Positions 54,508-63,990 of a stretch of 64,000 bases of DNA are shown one piece after another. The notes beneath the pieces are model-generated. The model saw nothing but the letters and a program-made list of their open reading frames with translations. It was not told the origin of the DNA and ran no database searches. How positions within the stretch are numbered: the stretch's first letter is position 1; the number at the start of each line of letters is the position of its first letter. The position numbers and the translations under genes are program-made. Source of the DNA: Terribacillus aidingensis (GTDB lineage Bacteria > Bacillota > Bacilli > Bacillales > Amphibacillaceae); NCBI RefSeq assembly GCF_040703035.1, contig NZ_CP159996.1, positions 2,638,001-2,702,000 of the forward strand. Reading direction: 5' to 3'.

Positions 54508-54861
54508 GCTAAATCCCCCTCATCGTCTCCTGAAACAATTCCCCCAAATCCTAAGCAGCGTTGAATAATATATTACAACTATTGTATGCGCTTCCAAAAA
54601 TATTTTCAACAGTTTTGTTACTTTTTTAAGTAAGAAAAGTAGGCAGAGAAGTTGAAATGGCTCTACGACAGCTTTTCTTACTTAAAATCGGGTAGAATAC
54701 CCTATGTTTAAATCATTATAAACGCAAGTCACCCTATATACTGTATAACACTTATACATATAATGAGTTACACTAAATCATCTTGCCGGATTTCCAATTT
54801 TAATAAACCTATTGCATGCTGCACTCTATAACTTTTAGCTGCTTCTATTAAAATATATGCT
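54508..54861. other. Intergenic region between the AEC and CitMHS genes
   Basis: About 354 bp without a gene. The only clear structure is the 16-bp inverted repeat at 54624-54687. The remainder is AT-rich and should contain the CitMHS promoter. Confidence 0.5.
54624..54687. repeat. 16-bp perfect inverted repeat upstream of the CitMHS gene
   Basis: Left arm TTTTAAGTAAGAAAAG (54624-54639) and right arm CTTTTCTTACTTAAAA (54672-54687) are exact reverse complements separated by 32 bp. The element is 117 bp upstream of the CitMHS start. No T run follows, so it is not an ordinary terminator; two operator half-sites or a structured leader are possible. Confidence 0.75.
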
Positions 54862-55788
54862 CTATCCAAATAGAATGCCGGCCAAATACACCACGATGGT
54901 AACAGTAATGCTGCTCAAAATTGTCGTCACCAGAACAGTCTGCGCCGCTAAATCCGGATTGTTATTATACTCCAGTGCGAATATCGAACTGTTGCGGGAA
55001 GTCGGGAATGAGCTGGCAATGAACAGTGACTGCGCGACAGTTCCGTCCAGACCAAGCAGGAAAATGATACCTAAGGCTGCAGCAGGTCCGATCAGCAGGC
55101 GAGCTATCGTACTCATATAAAGCACAACATGCGGACGCTTCAGCTGAATCTGTGCTACCTGGGCTCCAAGCGTGATCAAGGCAACAGCTAGGAAAGCATC
55201 AGCGATTGAAGTGATAGGATTCCATATAAAAGTCGGAATGTCCACATGGAATGATGCGCAAAGAATCCCTAGAATGATAGCATAAATCATCGGTAGCCGA
55301 ACAAGCTCCTTCAATATAGCATTCCCTTGGCTTTTGACACTCACCATATTGTAAAGGCCGTATGTAAAGGTGAGCAGATTCTGGTACACCATGACAATCA
55401 GCTGAATGGATACCCCTAGCGGATTTGACTGAAAAACAAGCTGACTGACTGGAATACCGTAGTTTCCCGAGTTCATGAGCACCACGCTGTTCTTATAGGT
55501 GGCAGCCACTCCTCGTTCGAGCTTGAACAGCCTGCTCGTGATCTCCGTAAAACCAACGGAAAACACTGTGAACAGCAGCAGGAATAACATGATTTGACCG
55601 AACACCGAAAGCGGCATACTGCTTTGATACATATTGATAAAACCGTTCACAGGCAGGAAGCAATACGTCAGCAGCTTGGACAAGGTCCCAAGCTGTAATG
55701 AAAATTTTCGCTGCAGGATGACACCAACAGCAAGCAGAATCAATAACGGCGCAATTACTTCCAGGAAAATCAATGATAATACAGCCAT
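54862..55788 (-). CDS. AEC (auxin efflux carrier) family transporter
   Basis: 308 aa with ten hydrophobic segments in two halves. VVLMNSGNYGIPVSQLVF carries the N-x-G-x-x-P element of the first half and ASSFPTSRNSSIFALEYNN that of the second. Bacterial AEC proteins transport small organic acids such as malate. GGAGGG precedes the ATG. Together with CitMHS it suggests organic-acid exchange, though the two genes are separately spaced. Confidence 0.9.
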   Translation of the reverse strand: MAVLSLIFLEVIAPLLILLAVGVILQRKFSLQLGTLSKLLTYCFLPVNGFINMYQSSMPLSVFGQIMLFLLLFTVFSVGFTEITSRLFKLERGVAATYKNSVVLMNSGNYGIPVSQLVFQSNPLGVSIQLIVMVYQNLLTFTYGLYNMVSVKSQGNAILKELVRLPMIYAIILGILCASFHVDIPTFIWNPITSIADAFLAVALITLGAQVAQIQLKRPHVVLYMSTIARLLIGPAAALGIIFLLGLDGTVAQSLFIASSFPTSRNSSIFALEYNNNPDLAAQTVLVTTILSSITVTIVVYLAGILFG

Positions 55789-55868
55789 GTGCTCCCTCCT
55801 TTTGTAAGCGTATACAGGCTCATTATACTGCTAACATTTTCAAAACTCTATAGGAAGCAATCAAAAAA

Positions 55869-55891
55869 ACAGCCACCTTGTTGGTGGCTGT
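55869..55891 (-). terminator. Terminator of the choice-of-anchor-I gene
   Basis: ACAGCCACC / GGTGGCTGT with a 5-nt loop followed by TTTTTT on the minus strand. Confidence 0.85.
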
Positions 55892-55896
55892 CACGG

Positions 55897-57936
55897 CTAT
55901 GCACGCTTTCGAAGCTTATTGATGCCAAAGAATATGACACCTGCTGCCACCAGGGCAACCCCGCCCAGCAGCCAATTGAATACATTCGTACTTGTATTCG
56001 GTAATGGCTGTCCTTCCGCATCATCCGTATCTGATTTTGCAGAAGCAGCTGTCTGTCCACTATCCTTCTCATCAGTTGCTGGATCTGTCGTTGTAGTTTC
56101 CGTTACCGTTTCAGTTTCTTCTTCTACTTTTTCTGTCTCCTGCTTTGGTTCCTCATTTACCGGTGCAGTTGTCTCTTCTGCTGGTTCTTCCTTCTCCGGC
56201 TCATTCGGTTCTGTTACAGGCTGTTCAGGCTTTTCTTCTGGCACAGGTTCTGGCTGTGTTTCAGGCTTCTCTCCAAGTGCGTAGGCAGCTATCGTTCCTG
56301 ACACTTCATGTGCCGCCAATAGCAGTGTCTGGCCAGTCGGACTTTCTTCTGCCGGAATGTATGTCAGCCCTTCCGGTGCAACATCGCCGCTTGCACTATC
56401 CACAGCCGCTTCATCTCCTTGGAAGTTCCGGCTGGAGAAATACGTTGAGAACGCCGGGCTCGCTGGATTTGACACGTCATAAGCCATGATACCGCCTGTC
56501 CGCTCCAGACCAATGAATGCATATGTTTTGCCATCTACGTCTCCAGTAATGACTGTTTCCGGCTCTGGCCCTTTGTCGTCACTGCGGTTATCCAGCTTGT
56601 CTTCGTCGTTTGTCGTATTGAAATACTCTGGATTTGCTTCAGCTGTGATTTTCTCAAAATCAGCACCGCTATCATATACTTGCTGCAATGAATCTGCATC
56701 CCAGATCGAGAAGCTGCGCCCGCCGAATCCGTAAACTGCTTCATATTTACCCTCTGCATTTTTAGGTGCCACAATACTTGTGTTCAAACGGCCAAGCTTT
56801 TCATCTTCAAACAGCCCATCCTGCACAAGCTGATCAAGCTGCTCCTGTGTGTATCCTTGATATAAATCCGCATTCAATGCATAAGCATCCTCTGCTGCCA
56901 GATCCGCTACCCGTACTTCCTCTGAAAAGCCTTCCCAGTCCTGGGCATCACCTTCATTGGCAGTAATGAGATACGTCTTGCCACCTGATTGGAAAGCTGT
57001 CATCCCATCTGGCATATACATACTGAGCACCGGCCAATTGCCGATTTGGATACCCTCATCTTTATTAGATGGATCAAGTTCCACGCCCTCTTTGGAGAAA
57101 TCCTTGTATCCTAAACTCTTCACCGTTGTGAAGCTGTTCGACTGCAAGTCAAGCTTTGCAATGGCATTGCTCTCCTGAATAGCGACATAAGCATAACGGT
57201 TGTCCTTGTCTACAGTTATGTATTCTGGCTCCAGGTTTTCAGCATACGTTGAGTTTTCCGGATCTGGATTGACTTTACGGACATCCGAATCGACGATGTC
57301 ATCCGTAAAATTAGCTGATTCCGCTGTAAGGTTGTCCAACCCACTTCCTACATTAATAATGCTGACCGAGCCCTCTGGATTGACTGTGTAATCATCGGAA
57401 GGCTCCCCCTCATTGGCAACAAGCACCTTTGTTCCGTCGTGCGTGAAAGTAACCATATCGGGCAAAACTCCGACCTCGACGCTAGCAAGCTTGTTCCCGT
57501 CTGTATCTAGCAAGACGACATGACCTGGATCGGTCTTCACCTCACTAGGTACCGACACCGCAATATAATCACCTTCCGGGTGGATAGCTACGCTAGTCAC
57601 ATCAGAAGCACTTACCCCAAACGATTCCAGAGATACCCGTTTCAGAAGCGGAATCTCTCCATTCCCATCCTTCAATCCATTCAAATCGAGAATATCCAGA
57701 GCTCTAGCAGCACCATTCACTGAAAAGGCACGTTTTGAATTAGCATCGTACGCTACAATCTCTGTACCGCCTTCACCAATACCACTGCCGCTGTTATAGC
57801 GGCCAATCTGTTCTACTTGAAGTGCTTGCGCTTGACCTCTGTTGTATACCTTCAGCTCTTCTGCATGCCCGACAGCAGGCAATGTTAAACTAGCCGCCGC
57901 CAGCGACATAGCCGTCCACTTCTTCCAACTCTTCAC
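55897..57936 (-). CDS. Choice-of-anchor-I family surface protein with LPNTS sorting signal
   Basis: 679 aa from the GTG at 57936 (GGGG 8 bp upstream). Signal peptide MKSWKKWTAMSLAAASLTLPAVGHA. Residues ~25-560 are a propeller-like domain with SVAIHPEGDYIAVSVP, PDMVTFTHDGTKVLVANEGEPSDDY, YLITANEGDAQDW and DVAPEGLTYIPAEESPTGQ, typical of choice-of-anchor-I proteins (often annotated as alkaline-phosphatase-like). A long Pro/Glu/Thr-rich stalk follows, then LPNTS, a hydrophobic helix and RKRA. LPxTS is the kind of signal used by class D sortases, one of which is encoded at 58407-58994. A Pho-box-like array lies upstream. Confidence 0.9.
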   Translation of the reverse strand: MKSWKKWTAMSLAAASLTLPAVGHAEELKVYNRGQAQALQVEQIGRYNSGSGIGEGGTEIVAYDANSKRAFSVNGAARALDILDLNGLKDGNGEIPLLKRVSLESFGVSASDVTSVAIHPEGDYIAVSVPSEVKTDPGHVVLLDTDGNKLASVEVGVLPDMVTFTHDGTKVLVANEGEPSDDYTVNPEGSVSIINVGSGLDNLTAESANFTDDIVDSDVRKVNPDPENSTYAENLEPEYITVDKDNRYAYVAIQESNAIAKLDLQSNSFTTVKSLGYKDFSKEGVELDPSNKDEGIQIGNWPVLSMYMPDGMTAFQSGGKTYLITANEGDAQDWEGFSEEVRVADLAAEDAYALNADLYQGYTQEQLDQLVQDGLFEDEKLGRLNTSIVAPKNAEGKYEAVYGFGGRSFSIWDADSLQQVYDSGADFEKITAEANPEYFNTTNDEDKLDNRSDDKGPEPETVITGDVDGKTYAFIGLERTGGIMAYDVSNPASPAFSTYFSSRNFQGDEAAVDSASGDVAPEGLTYIPAEESPTGQTLLLAAHEVSGTIAAYALGEKPETQPEPVPEEKPEQPVTEPNEPEKEEPAEETTAPVNEEPKQETEKVEEETETVTETTTTDPATDEKDSGQTAASAKSDTDDAEGQPLPNTSTNVFNWLLGGVALVAAGVIFFGINKLRKRA

Positions 57937-57993
57937 CTTCGCCACCCCAACTCTATCATTAGAATATGTATGATAGTCATGATAGCTTAGTGG

Positions 57994-58032
57994 CGTGAAG
58001 TTCCTGTTAAAAGTGTATGAAGTTCTTGTAAT
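57994..58032 (-). promoter_or_regulatory. Four-box Pho-like array upstream of the choice-of-anchor-I gene
   Basis: On the minus strand ATTACA, TTCATA, TTAACA and TTCACG begin exactly 11 bp apart (left ends at 58027, 58016, 58005, 57994). This is the direct-repeat geometry of Bacillus PhoP sites. The two box pairs are themselves repeats of an ACA-N2-AACTTCA unit. The array ends 58 bp before the GTG start. Confidence 0.6.
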
Positions 58033-58049
58033 GTTGCAGGACAAAAAAG

Positions 58050-58074
58050 AAGACTGCCATTTCATGGCAGCCTT
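58050..58074 (-). terminator. Terminator of the adhesin-sortase-small peptide transcript
   Basis: AAGACTGCCAT / ATGGCAGCCTT with a 3-nt loop and one mismatch, followed on the minus strand by TTCTTTTTT. Confidence 0.8.
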
Positions 58075-58154
58075 CAAGTTTCATTCACCGTATCCCTCAA
58101 CGTCCCCAACGCTTTAAAGATACTATAGTTTGATGGTAAATCATCGCCTGCGCA

Positions 58155-58262
58155 TTATCTAGTAAACAGAAAATACATGGACAATAGACAAGCATAGAAC
58201 AATCCAGATACAAGAATGGCATTCCACAAACCAACAAAAAAGTCGTTTTCTTTCAGGATCAT
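58155..58262 (-). CDS. Small single-pass membrane peptide (35 aa)
   Basis: AAAGGA precedes the ATG by about 9 bp. The product reads MILKENDFFVGLWNAIL, then a hydrophobic stretch VSGLFYACLLSMYFLF and a terminal TR. It lies between the sortase gene and the shared terminator, with a Pho-like element ~90 bp upstream. No family was recognised. Small size limits certainty. Confidence 0.5.
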   Translation of the reverse strand: MILKENDFFVGLWNAILVSGLFYACLLSMYFLFTR

Positions 58263-58351
58263 TGGTCCATCCTTTCTTCAGCAACAGCAGGGGTTTCTTA
58301 TATCATTATCGGTTTGTATCTGGCTCTTCTTTAGATGTTTACAAATATTCC

Positions 58352-58368
58352 TATGAAGTTGTTGTAAA
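58352..58368 (-). promoter_or_regulatory. Pho-box-like element upstream of the 35-aa peptide
   Basis: The minus strand reads TTTACAACAACTTCATA, differing from the ppx-ppk element at a single spacer base. TTTACA and TTCATA start 11 bp apart. It lies in the gap between the sortase stop and the small peptide gene. Confidence 0.5.
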
Positions 58369-58406
58369 TCCACTGGTAGCGAAATCTTCCAAAGTGAAGC
58401 ACATAA

Positions 58407-58994
58407 TCAGCTCTTTTGTACCTCTATTAATTTACCTGTTACAGCAACTCGCTGTTTTCCTGAGAGCGTACATGTAACTAACGTAATCTCTGGTTCATCT
58501 GTATTTTCCAGTATCGCGATATTATTAGGCTCAACAATCTTTACACTGTCTACTTCGTAGATATAGGTCGCATCCTTATCCTGAAGTTTAATTTCTGCTC
58601 CTGCCTTCACCTCAGGTAACTGTCTGAAGAAACGATCGCCGCGGTATCCGCGATGACCAGCTATCGAGAAATTGTCCTTAGCAGGATTCTGATCCGTCTT
58701 AATTTGCGTCAGCGCTGCAGCTAAATTCTCATCTGTTGTCTCATTAAGCACATATTGCTCTAATTCGATTGATGGAATTTCGAGCTTCATCATATTCGCT
58801 AATTCATCCTCCGACCACTTTTGATCTTGCTCTCCCCCTGCTTGCGGTACGTCTCCTGCCTCAATACTGGCGAATGCTTTTTCTAATTCACTTACTTCTT
58901 TCGCATGCATTCTTTCTATGGAGAGGGGAGTGGCAACTAGCGCCACTCCTAGCAAAAGAAACACAACACCTGCTATCAGTTTCCCTTTTTTCAT
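58407..58994 (-). CDS. srtD: Class D sortase
   Basis: 195 aa. N-terminal membrane anchor (LIAGVVFLLLGVALVATPL), then the beta-barrel with catalytic His in IAGHRGYRGDRFF, Cys in LVTCTLSG and Arg in KQRVAV. The LVTCT context and the short N-terminus match YhcS-like class D enzymes. It starts 2 bp after the adhesin stop, with AGAGG inside the adhesin gene, so the pair are co-translated. Likely substrates are the adjacent LPQTG adhesin and the LPNTS protein. Confidence 0.9.
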   Translation of the reverse strand: MKKGKLIAGVVFLLLGVALVATPLSIERMHAKEVSELEKAFASIEAGDVPQAGGEQDQKWSEDELANMMKLEIPSIELEQYVLNETTDENLAAALTQIKTDQNPAKDNFSIAGHRGYRGDRFFRQLPEVKAGAEIKLQDKDATYIYEVDSVKIVEPNNIAILENTDEPEITLVTCTLSGKQRVAVTGKLIEVQKS

Positions 58995-58995
58995 C

Positions 58996-61900
58996 CTACT
59001 GCCTCTTTCTTACTGTCTGTGTTCGGAATGCGTTCCAAATGCACAACCCTCCAACACCGAACGATATGATACCAGCCATCAGTATCAATGATAGGAGCTG
59101 CTCGCCAGTCTGCGGCAAACTTGCTGGCAGTCCATTTTGGTTATTAGCAGTTGGTTTTTCACCTGTTCCGTCACCTGCTGCAGGGACAGTAGTGTTTCCT
59201 GGAGCAGGATCTTTATCGGATTCATTTGGTGTATCACCACTTGCTGGCTGTTCCGGCGTGTTAGGCTCTTCTGGTTCCTCAGGATTCTCTGGTGTTTGTT
59301 CGCGTGTATTTGTCACCGTAACAACTACTGCTTCCACTTGCGCTTTTTCAACTGTAAATGCAATCGGCTTATCGTCTAACTGATATCCAGCCGGAGCCTT
59401 TGTTTCAACGAATTGATAGTTTCCTGGCTTAAGATCATTAATAGTGATTTGACCAGCTTCGTCAGTAACTAGGTCTTCTTGGATTGTTTCTCCTTTGTCA
59501 TTTACTAGTTTGAAAACAGCGCCTTCTAGTTTCTCAGTACTATCATCTGCATCGACTTTCTCCAATACAGCTGTTCCTGGCGTCAATTCGTTTACTGCTG
59601 TGACAACGGCAGCTTCTTTTTGACCTTTTTCTACAGTCACTTCGATAGGTGTAGTATCCAGCTCATACCCGATAGGTGCCTTCGTTTCTACGAAGGTGTA
59701 AGAACCTGGTGCAAGATCTTCGACTATGATGCGTCCTTCGCTGTCGGTATGCAAATGGTCTTTCACCACATTACCCTTTTCATCCAACAATCGGAATTCC
59801 GCATCAGCAAGATGAATTTCCGGATTGTCCTTATCTACTTTGACAAGCGACACAATGCCTGGCTGAAGCGTATTTTCCGCTGCTACTGCCAGTGGTGTTT
59901 GCTGCCCTTTTTCGATTGTGAAGTTTATCGGTGTTTCATCCAGCACATAATTTTCTGGAGCACTGGTTTCGATTAGCTGGTAATCTCCCGGCTTCAGATT
60001 TGTTATTGACAGAAGACCATCGATATTCGTTGTCAGACCTTCCTGCAGTGTTTCTCCATTGCTATCCAGCAAACGGAATACTGCTCCCGCTAATCTGATG
60101 TTGTTGTCTTTGCTGTCCACTTTCTCCAGGTGAACTGCTCCTGTTGAAAGTTGATTGTCCAGCTGAATCACAGCAGTTTCTTGCTGGCTGCGTTCAATTG
60201 TCACCTGTTTCGATGTCGGATCCAAGTCATAGCCGAATGGCGCTTCTGTTTCCTTGATAATATAATCACCAGGAACTAGATCACTAAATTGCAGCTTTCC
60301 TTCTTTATCCGTCTTACCGGAAGCTATTTTTTCTCCAGCAGCTGTCAACAGGTCGAATGAGGCTCCCTCTAACTCGACTGTTTCATCCTCACTGTCAACT
60401 TTATAAATTTCCAATGATCCTTTTTTCAGATCATTCTCAGCTGTAACTGTTACTTTTTCTGTCTGACTTCTTTCAATTGTGAACGGAATTGGCGTGCTAT
60501 CTGTCAGGAAGTCAGTCGGTGCTTCTGTCTCAACAAATTGATAGCTTCCCGGTGCCAGACCGTCGATTGTTATCTTACCAGCTTCATCTGTCGTCAAATC
60601 CTTTTCGATGACATTGCCATCCTGATCTTGCAGGTCAAATACAGCTCCCGAAAGTTTTTCGCTATTGTCATGCGCGTTGACTTTCGTCAATTCCACTTCG
60701 CCAGGGATGAGTGTATTCTTTGCTGTGATGAGTAATGGCTCTTTCTGACTCTTTGCAATCTCGAAGTCTATCGGTTTGTCATCGAGTACATAATCTGCTG
60801 GTGCTTTTGTTTCAATGAACTGGTATGCACCAGGTTTGAGATTTTCCACTACTATTCTGCCGTTTTCATCCGTCTTCAGTTTCTCTGCCACAACGTTGCC
60901 TTTGTTGTCCACCAGCTTGAATTCTGCATCGGCCAGTGTAATAGATTCATCCACGCTGTCTTTCTTTTCTAACACAACACTTCCAGGAATCAGCTCGTTT
61001 TCTGCGTATACTACAGCAGCTTCCTTCTGACTCCGTGTAACTTCCACATCAATTGGTGTTGCATCCAGTACGTAATTTTCCGGTGCTTTCGTTTCAATGA
61101 ATTGATACTTACCTGGTGCAAGATCTATAACAATGATACGTCCATCTTGATCAGTGACCAAGTTTTCCTGGACAGTTGCCCCAGTATCATCAACTATCTT
61201 GTATTCTGCTCCAGAAAGCGGCACATTTTCATTATCTTTATCCAATTTGATCAAAGATACAGCACCAGGTGTCAGTGTATTTTCCACCTCCACAGTCGGG
61301 ATGACTTGCTGTCCTTTTTCGATTGTGAAAATGATTGGTGTATCGTCCAACTTATAATCTGTCGGTGCTTGGGTTTCGATCAGCTGATAATCACCCGGTT
61401 TTAAATCTGTGATGGATAGTTCGCCATTTTCATTGGTTGTTAGTCCTTCTTTAATCGTCTTGCCTGTTTCATCCTGCAATTCGAATACCGCTCCGGCAAG
61501 GCCTATCGCATTCTCTTTGCTGTCGACTTTCTTCAATAAAACAGAACCTGTTGTCAATTCGTCCACTTGCTGCACTGCAAGCAGCTTTTCTTGGCTGCGA
61601 TCTACTGTTACAGGGATTGTATCCGCATTCAAGTCATAACCAAATGGCGCTTTTGTTTCGACAATCTCATAATCTCCAGGAAGCAGATCTTTGAATTGAA
61701 TTTTTCCTGTCTCATCCGTTTTACCTGTTGCAACGACGTCTCCAGCTTTTGTCCGAAGCTCGTATTCTGCGCCTTCCAGACCTTTTTCCAAATTGTCTTC
61801 GCCGACTTTAGTGATCTCAACAGCGCCTCTTTTCAACTCGTTGACAGCTGTTACAGATACTGCTTTCTCTTGGCTGCGCGCAATTTCGAATGTGATTGGC

Positions 61901-63990
61901 GTTACATCCAAAACAAAGTGCTCTGGCGCTTTCACTTCTACAAATTGATATTTTCCTGGCGCTAGACCAGCTACAGCAATTTTGCCGTTTTCATCAGTCA
62001 CTAGATTTTCTTTCACAACATTGCCTGATGCATCCTTCAGAGCATATTCTGCACCAGCTAATGTTTCGCCAGTATTGTGTTTATTGACCTTCTTCAGTTC
62101 GACCTCGCCTGGCTTCAGCGTGTTCGTCTGTTGAATCACAAGCGCTTCTTTCTGGCTCTTTTCAACAGTGAATTTTATTGGTTCGGCATCCAGCTCATAA
62201 TCTTTTGGTGCATCGATTTCAATGAACTGGTACTCGCCTGGCTTCAGATTGTCGACTGTGATACGTCCGTCTTTATCCGTTACCAATCTTTCTTCCACAA
62301 CATCGCCCTTGCTGTTCACCAGCTTGAAGGAAGCACCTTCCAGCGTGATGCTGTGATCGGCACTATCAATCTTCTCCAGGACCACACTTCCTGGAATAAG
62401 CGTATTCGTAGCAGTGACAACAGCAGCTTCTTGCTGTCCTTTTGCCACTTTCACTTCAATTGGTGTTTCATCCAGCTGGTAATGTTCCGGTGCTTTTGTC
62501 TCCACGAAATAATAAGTTCCTGGAGCAAGATCTTCAACAACAATTCTGCCTTCTTCGTTCGTGACAAGATTATCTTTCACAACCTCGCCACTCGCATCTT
62601 GCAGTTTGTATTCTGCGCCTGCCAAACGAAGATATTGATCATCTTCATCTACCTTGACCAAAGAAACTGCTCCTGGAGTAAGTGTATTCTCTGCTATGAC
62701 CTGGGCAGCTTCCGCTTGACTGCGCTCGATCGTAAATGGAAGTTTTTCTCCATTCAACTCATAATTCACCGGTGCTTTCGTTTCTTGGAAATAATAACTG
62801 CCTGGCTGCAAATCGGAAACAGTCAGCTTTCCTTCTGCATCAGTCTTTAATCCTTCATGGATGAGCTCTCCATTTTCTGTATAAAGCGAAAACTCTGTAT
62901 CAGCTAGAAGGGAATTATCTCTATCATCTACCTTTGTCAAAATGACTTCTCCTGGCAAAAGCTTGTTGTTCATTTCACGCTCTACCTGAATCGTTGCTTC
63001 ATTGCTTTTCTCGATTGTGAAGGCAATTGGTGTCTGATCAAGTTGATAATCCTTTGGTGCTATTGTTTCGACCAACTGATAGTCACCAGGTGCAAGCTGA
63101 TCGACAACGAGTACACCAGCTTCATTTGTTGTCAGTCCCTCTCTCAGCGTCTTGCCGTCCGCTGTTTGCAATTCAAACACTGCTCCTGCAAGCAATGTCT
63201 CCTTCTGGTCCCTATCAACCTTTGTCAGTTGAATAGCGCCAGTGACTAGCTTATTTTGAATTTTACCAAGATCAATTTCAGCCTGTTTAGCTGGATTAAT
63301 TTCAAACTCATGCACTGCTGTGTCCAGCTGGTAGAATTCCGGAGCTTTCGTTTCCACGATTGCATATTTGCCTGGTCGCAAATCCTTTACTTCCACCAAT
63401 CCATTTTCATCGCTTGTAAGGTTATCTTTAACGACTTTGCCTGCGGCGTCTTTCAAAGTGAAGACTGCACCCTGCAATGGGTTGCCTGCTTCATCGACCT
63501 TCTGCAGTTTCACACTGCCCTTTTTGACTGCATTGTCTTTTGTGACAGTCGTCACAGTTGTCTGGTCGGATTTGATTTCAAAGTAAACAGGATCTTTATT
63601 TAATTCGTATAGATCCGGTGCCTCTGTCTCAATAAAACGGTAATTGCCAGCATCTAAATCTGTTACGGAAATCGTTCCATCTTCATCTGTTGTCAAGTTC
63701 TCCTGGATTTGTTTCCATTCCCCATCCACTTGCTGCTCCAATGCAAAAACTGCTCCTTGAAGCTTCTCTCTCGTTTCACTATCATATTTCGTCAGTTTCA
63801 CATCTCGTGTGATTTCTTTGTTTTGAATAGTCGTTTTTGTGTCGCCATCCACAGTAACTTTTTTTGTATCCTGGATGCCCACCACATAGCCAACTGGCGC
63901 TTTATCTTCTTTCAGAAGATAATCGTCATACAGCAGATTCTTGAATAACGCTTTTCCATCTTCGCCTGTTGTCACTGTACGGATTGCGAT
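58996..63990 (-). repeat. Tandem SpaA-type domain repeats with five-domain super-period
   Basis: About 280-bp coding repeats occupy ~59.3-64.0 kb. Domain openings recur in the order TG-V-L-KVDSK, PGAVSL, PGSVVLEK, PGEVEL, K/RG-xx-E-I with GYDL. This block occurs once complete (about 60.1-61.5 kb), once with an extra domain (about 61.5-63.2 kb), and once cut after three domains next to the linker. Confidence 0.8.

Noticed and set aside
55919..56489. Plus-strand Ser/Val-rich frames opposite the surface-protein stalk
   Set aside because: Antisense of Pro/Glu/Thr-rich codons; no independent signals.
62077..62850. Long open frame (257 codons) on the plus strand inside the adhesin, and similar ones across 59-63 kb
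   Set aside because: Antisense shadows created by the repetitive coding sequence; no ribosome sites and no recognisable domains.
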